A stretch of 7,227 nucleotides of DNA, taken from positions 1 through 7,227 of the forward strand of contig CAILUR010000180.1 of assembly GCA_903837445.1 (NCBI GenBank). The letters run 5' to 3'. Below are positions 1-5,389 of the stretch, piece after piece. This stretch comes from an uncultured bacterium. Its GTDB lineage: Bacteria; Oederibacteriota; PGYV01; CAILUR01. The position numbers and the translations under genes are program-made. Position 1 is the stretch's first letter. Each line of letters opens with the position of its first letter. The notes under the pieces are model-generated. The model worked only from the letters and a program-made list of their open reading frames with translations, was not told where the DNA came from and ran no database searches.

Positions 1-1
1 G

Positions 2-202
2 TTATATGTATACAGGAAAAAAGTGCTTGCTGTATGGAAGACCCTAAAAAGCAAGTATGAGCACATTGAAAAACTTGAACAGCTCAGACTGGTAGAAAAT
101 GGTTACAAAATAAAAGTAATAATTGTTAAAAGCGCCAGTATAGGAATTGACACAATTCAGGATTTTGAAAGCTTTAAAAAAAGAATAGAAAACGAGTCTT
201 AA
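2..202 (+). CDS. kdsB: 3-deoxy-manno-octulosonate cytidylyltransferase (CMP-KDO synthetase), C-terminal part, cut by left edge
   Basis: Only the last 66 codons are present; the start lies outside the window. The frame beginning at base 2 reads through to TAA at 200-202. It contains the family's C-terminal signature: LYVYRK at residues 1-6 of the fragment, then EKLEQLRLVENGYKIKV, then SIGIDTIQDFE. In known KdsB proteins the corresponding LEQLRxLExG and GVDTPED stretches close the cytidylyltransferase fold. The enzyme joins KDO to CMP using CTP in the cytoplasm, activating KDO for transfer to lipid A. Gene pyrG, which makes its CTP substrate, follows after 75 nt, and kdsA, earlier in the same pathway, lies two genes further on. 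The N-terminal nucleotide-binding part cannot be checked here. Identification rests on motif recognition over a short stretch but is consistent with the neighbours. Confidence 0.9.
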   Translation, partial: LYVYRKKVLAVWKTLKSKYEHIEKLEQLRLVENGYKIKVIIVKSASIGIDTIQDFESFKKRIENES

Positions 203-277
203 TTTCGGATTAAGTAAAGTCAGGACTTAAAGCAGTGCCATTCAAATTCTAAACTATAATTTAAATAGAGGTTAAAA

Positions 278-1894
278 ATGCCGACTAAATATATTTTTGT
301 AACGGGAGGAGTGGTCTCTTCCTTGGGAAAAGGAATTGCCATAGCTTCCATAGGTGCGCTTTTAGAGGCGAGAGGCTTGAAAATTTCTGTGCAAAAACTG
401 GATCCTTATCTGAATGTGGATGCGGGCACTATGAATCCTTTTCAACACGGAGAAGTGTATGTAAGTGATGACGGGGCAGAAACAGACCTGGATTTGGGGC
501 ATTATGAGAGATATACCCACGCCAGAATTACGGCACTCAGCAATGTGACCACGGGTAAGATTTACCATTCCATAATAGAAAAAGAAAGACGCGGAGATTT
601 TTTAGGAAAAACAGTTCAGGTAATTCCGCATGTCACGGATGAGATAAAGACCAGGATAAAGGCCGCTGCCAAGGAACGCGAAGTGGATGTGGCTATGATA
701 GAAATCGGCGGAACTATTGGAGACATAGAGAGCTTACCTTTTTTGGAAGCCATAAGGCAGTTTGGAAAAGATATGGGACGCGATAATGTGCTGTATGTGC
801 ATTTGACGCTGGTGCCGTATATAGCGGCGGCGGGGGAAGTAAAAACAAAACCGACACAACATAGCGTGAGCGAATTGTTATCTATAGGAATTCAACCAGA
901 TATTTTACTCTGCCGGACTGAACGGCATTTTGCAAAAGATATAGCCGCAAAAATATCTCTGTTTTGCAATGTGGAAGAACGCGCGATTATTCAGGCGGTG
1001 GATGTGGCATCGGTATATGAAGTGCCCACTGCTTTTCATGCTCAGGGACTGGATGATATAATAATTGAAAAATTGGGATTAAAAGCAAAAAAAGCAAATA
1101 TGAAAGAATGGGAAAGCATAGTCGGAAAACTCAAAAATCCTAAAGCGACAGTTAATATCGGAATAGTAGGAAAGTATATAGAAATCCAGGATGCTTACAA
1201 GAGTATTAAGGAAGCAATCATTCACGGCGGAATTGCAAACGAGTGCAAAGTTAAAATCCACTGGGTAAATTCGGAAGAGGTGGAGGCCTGCAAGGATAAG
1301 AAAAAAATACTCGGGCATTTGGATGGGATTCTCGTGCCAGGAGGTTTTGGAGTGCGCGGCATAGAAGGGAAAATACATGCCATACAATATGCCAGAGAAA
1401 AGAAAATTCCGTTTTTTGGAATTTGTCTTGGTATGCAGGCGGCGGTAATAGAGTTCGCCCGCAATGTGCTAAAACTGAAAAATGCTAATTCTACAGAGTT
1501 TGACCAGTACACTCCCAATCCTGTAATCAGCATGCTGGCTGAACAAAAGATGGTAAAAAATATGGGGGGAACTATGCGGCTCGGCGCGTATCCGTGCAAA
1601 GTAAAAAAAGGGACTAAGGCCTATGAGGCATATAATGAGGGCGTAATATTTGAAAGACACAGACATCGGTTTGAATTTAATGGTTTATATAAGGAACGCT
1701 TTGAAACTAAGGGCATGACTCTTTCGGGGATTTCGCCAAATGAAATATTGGCAGAGATAGTGGAAATAAAACGCCACCCTTGGTTTTTGGCGGTACAGTT
1801 TCACCCAGAGTTTAAGTCAAAACCTACAGCAGCGCATCCTTTGTTCAGGGATTTTGTGAAAGCTTCCCTGAAAAACCATAAAGTAAAAAAATAA
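278..1894 (+). CDS. pyrG: CTP synthase (glutamine-hydrolysing)
   Basis: PyrG aminates UTP to CTP, using ATP and ammonia from glutamine, the last step of de novo CTP synthesis. At 538 residues it has normal family length. The N-terminal synthetase domain (about 1-270) starts with KYIFVTGGVVSSLGKG, the P-loop-like nucleotide site, and includes the conserved LDPYLNVDAGTMNPFQHGEV (41-60) and IEIGGTIGDIES (141-152) blocks. The C-terminal class I glutamine amidotransferase domain (about 290-535) has the oxyanion segment LVPGGFG (352-358), the nucleophile Cys383 in GICLGMQ, and the His509/Glu511 pair in FHPEF. All catalytic residues are intact. The ATG at 278 is preceded by AGAGG at 267-271, six bases away, and the protein begins where the family begins. 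It sits between kdsB and kdsA, an arrangement that couples CTP supply to KDO activation. Its stop codon overlaps the next start (TAATG). Confidence 0.98.
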   Translation: MPTKYIFVTGGVVSSLGKGIAIASIGALLEARGLKISVQKLDPYLNVDAGTMNPFQHGEVYVSDDGAETDLDLGHYERYTHARITALSNVTTGKIYHSIIEKERRGDFLGKTVQVIPHVTDEIKTRIKAAAKEREVDVAMIEIGGTIGDIESLPFLEAIRQFGKDMGRDNVLYVHLTLVPYIAAAGEVKTKPTQHSVSELLSIGIQPDILLCRTERHFAKDIAAKISLFCNVEERAIIQAVDVASVYEVPTAFHAQGLDDIIIEKLGLKAKKANMKEWESIVGKLKNPKATVNIGIVGKYIEIQDAYKSIKEAIIHGGIANECKVKIHWVNSEEVEACKDKKKILGHLDGILVPGGFGVRGIEGKIHAIQYAREKKIPFFGICLGMQAAVIEFARNVLKLKNANSTEFDQYTPNPVISMLAEQKMVKNMGGTMRLGAYPCKVKKGTKAYEAYNEGVIFERHRHRFEFNGLYKERFETKGMTLSGISPNEILAEIVEIKRHPWFLAVQFHPEFKSKPTAAHPLFRDFVKASLKNHKVKK

Positions 1895-2091
1895 TGGCAG
1901 ACACGCAGGGCAAAGACTACAAAGAAGATATGCTTAAGTTTATGCAGGCCAAGTATAAGTCCACGCAGGAAAAAGCCAATGCGATTGCTTTGCTGGCAAA
2001 GAAATATAATATGCCAGTGGATAAACTTATTACAAACATTGTAAAGGAGTGGGTAAATGAAGACAGGCAAAAAAAACATGAAGGTCGTTAA
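1894..2091 (+). CDS. Small uncharacterised helical protein between pyrG and kdsA
   Basis: The family is not recognised. The 65-residue product is highly charged with a small positive excess (12 Lys and 2 Arg against 10 acidic residues) and has no signal peptide, membrane helix or cysteine, so it is probably a soluble cytoplasmic protein. Residues 25-53 (alternating hydrophobic and charged, around LLAKKYNMPVDKL) look like two helices joined by a short turn, reminiscent of a helix-turn-helix but too short to claim DNA binding. Its ATG shares one base with the pyrG stop (TAATG). No Shine-Dalgarno sequence is visible just upstream, so translation probably depends on coupling to pyrG. Its last 35 nt overlap the start of kdsA, whose ribosome binding site lies inside this gene. 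This tight packing on both sides, and a frame open with no internal stop in a dense operon, support a real gene. It could affect expression or activity of the neighbours, but nothing shows this. Confidence 0.7.
   Translation: MADTQGKDYKEDMLKFMQAKYKSTQEKANAIALLAKKYNMPVDKLITNIVKEWVNEDRQKKHEGR
2043..2049 (+). promoter_or_regulatory. Ribosome binding site deciding the kdsA start
   Basis: AAAGGAG lies seven bases before the ATG at 2057. The other in-frame ATG, at 2078, has only a poor purine stretch before it, so the upstream start is preferred. The site lies inside the preceding 65-codon gene. Confidence 0.7.
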
Positions 2092-2896
2092 GCTTACAGC
2101 AGAGATGACTCTTTCACAGGCGAAATTATTTTTTATAGGTGGACCTTGTATGCTGGAAAACGAGAAAATGGCTTTCCAGACAGCAGGGGCACTCAAAGAA
2201 ATAACGAGCGGACTTAAGATTCCTTTTATCTTTAAGGCCTCGTATGATAAAGCCAACCGGACTTCAATAAAAAGTTTTCGCGGTCCTGGGATTGAAAAAG
2301 GGATAACAATTCTTTCTAAAATCAGAAAAGATTTAAAAATTCCAGTAATGACAGATGTGCATGACAAGTTTGAAGCGAAAGAGGTAGGGAAATTTGTGGA
2401 TGTGCTTCAGATACCTGCTTTTTTATGCAGACAAACAGACCTGCTTGTGGCGGCGGCTAAAACAGGGAAAGCGGTTAATATTAAAAAAGGACAATTTTTG
2501 TCGCCTTACGAGATAGATAATGTAATCGTGAAAATGGAAGAGACAGGAAACAAAAACATAATGCTCACAGAACGCGGTTTTTCTTTTGGTTATAATAATC
2601 TGGTAGTGGATTTGAAAAGCATAGCCTATATGCGTAAAAGCGGCTATCCTGTAATAATAGATGCGACTCACGCCGTCCAAAGACCGGGCGGCGCTGGCAC
2701 CTCTAGCGGTGGCGAAAGAGAATATGTGGAAACCATTGCTCGGGGCGCAGTAGCAGCAGGGGCAAGCGGAGTTTTTATGGAAGTCCATCCAAACCCTGAA
2801 AAAGCCCTTTCCGATAAAGAGACACAGATAGCTTTGTCAAAGATAGAAAACATACTGATAAAATTAAGTGAAGTGTTTGATGTGGTAAAAAAGTAA
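2057..2896 (+). CDS. kdsA: 2-dehydro-3-deoxyphosphooctonate aldolase (KDO-8-phosphate synthase), metal-dependent type
   Basis: KdsA condenses phosphoenolpyruvate with arabinose 5-phosphate to KDO-8-phosphate, the committed step of KDO synthesis, in the cytoplasm. The 279 residues form one DAHP synthase/KdsA-type TIM barrel. Visible family blocks are GGPCMLEN (28-35), FKASYDKANRTS (59-70, PEP-binding), DVHDK (100-104), DVLQIPAFLCRQTDLL (115-130), DATHAVQRPGG (202-212) and FMEVHPNPEKALSD (240-253). The four metal ligands of the metal-dependent class are all present: Cys31, His205, Glu242 and Asp253. In the E. coli-type metal-independent enzyme an Asn replaces that Cys, so this protein should need a divalent metal; this is inferred from known family chemistry. 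The start at 2057 is chosen for its strong AAAGGAG; a start at 2078 would give 272 residues and lose no conserved part. The gene overlaps the preceding 65-codon gene by 35 nt. Confidence 0.96.
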   Translation: MKTGKKNMKVVKLTAEMTLSQAKLFFIGGPCMLENEKMAFQTAGALKEITSGLKIPFIFKASYDKANRTSIKSFRGPGIEKGITILSKIRKDLKIPVMTDVHDKFEAKEVGKFVDVLQIPAFLCRQTDLLVAAAKTGKAVNIKKGQFLSPYEIDNVIVKMEETGNKNIMLTERGFSFGYNNLVVDLKSIAYMRKSGYPVIIDATHAVQRPGGAGTSSGGEREYVETIARGAVAAGASGVFMEVHPNPEKALSDKETQIALSKIENILIKLSEVFDVVKK

Positions 2897-2936
2897 AAGA
2901 TTGATATAAAACGGAAATATAAAAGAAGGATAGCAT

Positions 2937-3359
2937 ATGCCCAAAAAAAGCCTCTACACTGCTTTCACAGATGGCGCCAGTTCCGGAAATCCCGGGCATT
3001 CGGGGATTGGAATTGTTATTTATAAAGATGGGGCAGAATTATTTACCGAATCCAAATATATCGGAGAAGGAACTAACAATGTCGCGGAGTATTCCGCTCT
3101 TTTGCATTTGTTAAAACTTTGTGAACTGCATAAAATACACGAGATAAGTATTTTTGCGGACAGTGAGCTTGTAGTAAAACAAATATCAGGAGAGTATAAG
3201 ATTAAAAATGATAGTTTGAGAGAGTTCGCCACTCAGATAAAAGAGTATAGGAAAAAAATAAAATTTACGCTGACACACATTAGGCGTGAACAAAATGCTG
3301 TGGCAGACAAGTTGTCAAAGATAGCCACAAAACGCGGGGAGAATTTGGACAATGTATGA
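2937..3359 (+). CDS. RNase HI-family ribonuclease
   Basis: This 140-residue protein is a single RNase H-fold domain expected to cut the RNA strand of RNA-DNA hybrids. The four acidic catalytic positions are present: Asp12 in FTDGASSGNPG, Glu51 in NNVAEYSALLHLL, Asp75 in IFADSELVV and Asp124 in NAVADKLS. The segment after Asp75 (VVKQISGEYKIKN) matches the short RNase HI type found in archaea and in many bacteria, which lacks the basic protrusion (handle) of E. coli RnhA. There is no N-terminal hybrid-binding domain. For this reason the product is named by family rather than given the rnhA symbol. The start at 2937 is supported by AGAAGGA at 2924-2930, six bases upstream. The 40-nt gap after kdsA holds no clear promoter or terminator, so co-transcription with kdsA is likely. 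The end overlaps the next gene by 8 nt. Confidence 0.92.
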   Translation: MPKKSLYTAFTDGASSGNPGHSGIGIVIYKDGAELFTESKYIGEGTNNVAEYSALLHLLKLCELHKIHEISIFADSELVVKQISGEYKIKNDSLREFATQIKEYRKKIKFTLTHIRREQNAVADKLSKIATKRGENLDNV

Positions 3360-3537
3360 ACTAATGACCGGACTTTTTGCTTTGATAATGCTTTTAGATA
3401 TTTACGCTATGTTAAGATATGGGTTCAATGTTATTTTTTTATATATAGGGCTTTTTTCTCTTCTTGTAGTGGTCTGGGGAGTTATAGCGATAAGAGCGCA
3501 GAAAAAGGATGAGAAAAATGATGGGCAGGGAAAATAA
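3352..3537 (+). CDS. Small membrane protein with two predicted transmembrane helices
   Basis: The family is not recognised. The 61 residues divide into a hydrophobic segment at about 4-20 (LMTGLFALIMLLDIYAM), a short turn with Arg22, a second hydrophobic segment at about 26-47 rich in Val, Leu, Ile and Phe, and a charged tail (RAQKKDEKNDGQGK). By the positive-inside rule both ends would face the cytoplasm, giving a helical hairpin in the inner membrane. No signal peptidase site is apparent. The ATG lies inside the RNase H gene (8-nt overlap), with GGGGAG at 3336-3341 as a possible ribosome binding site ten bases away. The end overlaps the tldD start by about 20 nt and contains the tldD ribosome binding site, so coupling on both sides is likely. 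The small hydrophobic product and overlaps argue for a true gene, but its role is unknown. Confidence 0.72.
   Translation: MYELMTGLFALIMLLDIYAMLRYGFNVIFLYIGLFSLLVVVWGVIAIRAQKKDEKNDGQGK
3504..3509 (+). promoter_or_regulatory. Ribosome binding site deciding the tldD start
   Basis: AAAGGA lies eight bases before the ATG at 3518. The more upstream in-frame ATG at 3509 overlaps this site and has no comparable sequence of its own, while a third ATG at 3521 is eleven bases away. The site is inside the coding sequence of the small membrane protein. Confidence 0.55.
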
Positions 3538-4891
3538 CGAAAAACTGGCGCGGCTCTTGGCTGGCGCAGCTTTTGATATATGGGACATATATGCAGAACA
3601 GAGCAGGACAACTGCCATAACCTGCGAAGACAATAGAATAGATAAGATAGTATCGGGAATAGATTCAGGCACAGGCGTGCGTGGGGTTAAGGATTTTAGG
3701 ACTTTTTATGGTTTTACTAATAAAGAAGATTTTGAAAGTTTGGCGGCAGTGGCAAGCACCTTATCTGCAGAAAAAAAAACTTCCAATAAAAATTTTACCC
3801 TTTCGGATATTCAAACCATAAATCCGCATAAAATTAAAATATACCCAGCGGACATTCTTACCCCTGAAAAAATAACTTTTGTAAAAGCATTAAATGAAAC
3901 GGCAAGGGCTGTGAGTGGCCTCATCCGGCAAGTGAGTATTACATATCTTGAAAAAACGCAGACAGTGGAAATTATAAATGATTTAGGCAGAAGAGTAGCT
4001 GACACTCGCATATATTGCACGGTGATAATGCAGGTAGTGGCGGCAAAAGGAAATAGAATTGAAACCGCTTACAAGGCCATATCCGGGCAAAAAGGATATG
4101 AACTTATAAAAGAAGAAAATTTTGCGAAGCACATTTTAGCGGTCGCACAAAGGGCAGTGTCGCTTTTAGAAGTAGATAAAAAAATAACCGGTAAAATGAC
4201 GGCTGTCTTATCTAGCGAGGCTGGCGGAACTTTGATTCACGAAGCAGTGGGACATTCTTTAGAAGCAGATATCGTTCAAAAAGATATGTCAAAATATAAA
4301 GGGATGGTCGGGAAAAAAGTGGCGGCGGAAATAGTCAGCGTCGTAGATGATGCGACTTTGGAAAACAAACGAGGGGCTTTCTGTTTTGATGATGAGGGAA
4401 TACCAGCGCAGAAGACAGTCCTTATAGAAAAGGGAATTTTAAAAGGATATATGAACGACAGAATAACTGCTTCTCGTGATAAGGTGTCACCTACTGGGAA
4501 TGGGAGGCGTGAGTCCTATAAATTTAAACCTATTGTCCGTATGTCAAACACTATGATATCGCCTGGGACAGGCAATGCAACAGCGCTCATAAAAGATACT
4601 AAAAACGGCATCTTCGTGAAGCATATGGGCGGTGGTGAAGTGAACACGGTTACGGGGGACTTTATATTTGAAGTCAAAGAAGGGTATATTATAGAAAATG
4701 GAAAAATAACAGAGTCTGTGCGGGATGCCACGCTTATGGGCAACGGTATAGAAGTATTAAACTCCATAGATGCGGTCTGTGATGATTTGGGTTTTGAAGT
4801 TGGCACTTGCGGCAAAGACGGGCAGGGAGTACCTGTAACAGATGCCCAACCGACCATAAGAATTCCTCAGATACTGGTAGGAAGTAAATAA
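3518..4891 (+). CDS. tldD: TldD/PmbA-family metalloprotease, TldD-type
   Basis: In enterobacteria TldD pairs with TldE (PmbA) in a cytoplasmic heterodimeric protease that degrades unfolded peptides, matures microcin B17 and helps remove CcdA antitoxin; TldD carries the zinc site. This 457-residue protein has the TldD-type catalytic site: HEAVGH (an HExxxH motif) at 241-246 within GGTLIHEAVGHSLEADIV, and a C-terminal GTCGKDGQGVPV whose Cys431 corresponds to the third zinc ligand. PmbA/TldE proteins lack the HExxxH motif, so this is the catalytic partner. Other family blocks are VRGVKDF near 54-60, SPTGNGRRES near 324-333 and MGGGEVNTVTGDF near 370-382. The start at 3518 is chosen from the AAAGGA eight bases upstream; a start at 3509 would add three residues. 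No tldE/pmbA gene follows: the next gene is on the other strand. The physiological substrate is unknown. Confidence 0.94.
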   Translation: MMGRENNEKLARLLAGAAFDIWDIYAEQSRTTAITCEDNRIDKIVSGIDSGTGVRGVKDFRTFYGFTNKEDFESLAAVASTLSAEKKTSNKNFTLSDIQTINPHKIKIYPADILTPEKITFVKALNETARAVSGLIRQVSITYLEKTQTVEIINDLGRRVADTRIYCTVIMQVVAAKGNRIETAYKAISGQKGYELIKEENFAKHILAVAQRAVSLLEVDKKITGKMTAVLSSEAGGTLIHEAVGHSLEADIVQKDMSKYKGMVGKKVAAEIVSVVDDATLENKRGAFCFDDEGIPAQKTVLIEKGILKGYMNDRITASRDKVSPTGNGRRESYKFKPIVRMSNTMISPGTGNATALIKDTKNGIFVKHMGGGEVNTVTGDFIFEVKEGYIIENGKITESVRDATLMGNGIEVLNSIDAVCDDLGFEVGTCGKDGQGVPVTDAQPTIRIPQILVGSK

Positions 4892-4918
4892 TAATTAAAG
4901 TTCATTTCCTTTCTTTTT
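4879..4918 (+). terminator. Possible weak intrinsic terminator of tldD
   Basis: AGGAAGTAAA (4879-4888) can pair with TTCATTTCCT (4901-4910) through nine pairs, including one G-U, with one A-C mismatch and a 12-nt loop, followed by TTCTTTTTC. The layout resembles an intrinsic terminator for rightward transcripts, but the stem has only two G-C pairs and is weak. It would end the tldD message just inside the 3' end of the convergent HNH gene. Confidence 0.3.
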
Positions 4919-5215
4919 CATTGACCTCAATCCGATACTCCCTTTTTGTTTAGCCGCGAACTTGGCAAAATTTATTATTTTTTCGTCAGCCAGTATTTTT
5001 TTGGGAGTGGCAAAGTCAGTTGCAAGGATTTTGGCAGGGTAAAATTTGTGTATGGCATCGTGACAGTCGTGACACAACATAAATATCGTATTCATTTCTT
5101 CTTTGGTAAAATGTTTTTTGTACCAGTTTTCTTCGTGTAGAGATTTAGGTATCAAATGGTGGGGGACTAAAGAAATCTCGCGTTTGCATAAAGGACAACC
5201 TGTATTTGTTTCCAT
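4895..5215 (-). CDS. HNH endonuclease-like zinc-binding protein
   Basis: This 106-residue protein combines an N-terminal CxxC (Cys7, Cys10), a His-His pair (19-20, in VPHHLIPKSLH) and a second CxxC followed by histidines (Cys48, Cys51, His52 and His56, in LCHDCHDAIH), with Asn42 before it. This is the layout of ββα-metal HNH nucleases with two structural CxxC knuckles: the HH pair would supply the catalytic histidine, and His52/His56 the metal-side histidines. The C-terminal 40 residues are basic (ending RSMKKKGNEL) and may contact DNA. Such proteins nick or cut nucleic acid, but no specific biological role is known for this one. The start at 5215 has AAGGAG (plus-strand 5226-5231) ten bases upstream. 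The gene converges on tldD with three bases between stop codons and diverges from recQ. It could be a stand-alone nuclease, a defence-related protein or a domesticated mobile-element gene. Confidence 0.82.
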   Translation of the reverse strand: METNTGCPLCKREISLVPHHLIPKSLHEENWYKKHFTKEEMNTIFMLCHDCHDAIHKFYPAKILATDFATPKKILADEKIINFAKFAAKQKGSIGLRSMKKKGNEL

Positions 5216-5257
5216 TTTTTTTTAACTCCTTAAAAGTATTAGTGAAGTTTCTAAATA

Positions 5258-5286
5258 ATTATAGCTTACTGCGAACTTCTCTGCAA
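5258..5286 (-). promoter_or_regulatory. Predicted sigma70 promoter of the HNH gene
   Basis: On the minus strand TATAAT (5263 down to 5258) is preceded after exactly 17 bases by TTGCAG (5286 down to 5281). The -10 box is a perfect match and the -35 box agrees at its first three bases. The predicted transcript would start near 5251, giving a leader of about 36 nt with the AAGGAG ribosome site. This is sequence inference only. Confidence 0.5.
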
Positions 5287-5329
5287 CGGGGGAAAAGTTA
5301 TTTTTGTACTCCTAAGGCATAAAAAGACA

Positions 5330-5358
5330 TTGACAGTATAGTATACAAAGCGTATAAT
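5330..5358 (+). promoter_or_regulatory. Consensus sigma70 promoter of recQ
   Basis: TTGACA (5330-5335), a 17-base spacer (5336-5352) and TATAAT (5353-5358) match the housekeeping promoter consensus at every position. The predicted start is near 5365, leaving a leader of about 25 nt that ends with the recQ ribosome site GTGAGG (5380-5385). Such a strong core promoter before a repair helicase suggests that expression is held in check by a regulator bound at the overlapping repeats. Confidence 0.8.
5336..5346. promoter_or_regulatory. Operator-like palindrome in the recQ promoter spacer
   Basis: GTATA-G-TATAC is a perfect palindrome centred on 5341, placed directly after the -35 box and wholly inside the spacer. 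Together with the inverted repeat at 5352-5378 it uses the same GTATA/TATAC half-site, which suggests a repressor target. No regulator family was recognised for this sequence. Confidence 0.4.
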
Positions 5359-5378
5359 TAAAAAAGAAAAAATTATAC
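5352..5378. repeat. Inverted repeat over the recQ -10 box and start region
   Basis: GTATAATT (5352-5359) and AATTATAC (5371-5378) are perfect 8-bp inverted arms separated by an A-rich 11-bp centre. The left arm includes the -10 box. The predicted transcription start falls in the centre, so the arms cannot both be in the RNA; a DNA-level binding site is more likely than an RNA hairpin. The AT-rich sequence makes chance occurrence possible. Confidence 0.4.
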
Positions 5379-5389
5379 AGTGAGGTAAA

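Noticed and set aside
198..214. CTTAAT-TTCGG-ATTAAG hairpin over the kdsB stop codon, as a terminator or attenuator
   Set aside because: The 6-bp stem has a single G-C pair and is not followed by a T-tract. It is too weak to call, although it could in principle form.
255..260. TATAAT upstream of pyrG as a promoter -10 box
   Set aside because: No acceptable -35 box lies 16-18 bases upstream (the sequence there is near GCAGTG), and the predicted start would fall on the ribosome site, leaving almost no leader. The region is AT-rich, so a chance match is likely.
1801..2367. Long minus-strand open frame of 188 codons across the pyrG/orf65/kdsA junction
   Set aside because: It runs antisense to three well-supported plus-strand genes, resembles no known family, and its composition is what antisense of Lys-rich genes gives (many Phe, Leu and Ser).
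2901..2923. TTGATA and TATAAA before the RNase H gene as a promoter
   Set aside because: The spacing between the two boxes is only about 11 bases, far from the 16-18 required.
4946..5140. Plus-strand 64-codon open frame opposite the HNH gene
   Set aside because: It lies antisense to the zinc-binding HNH gene, whose cysteine and histidine pattern shows which strand codes; the plus frame lacks a plausible ribosome site and family features.
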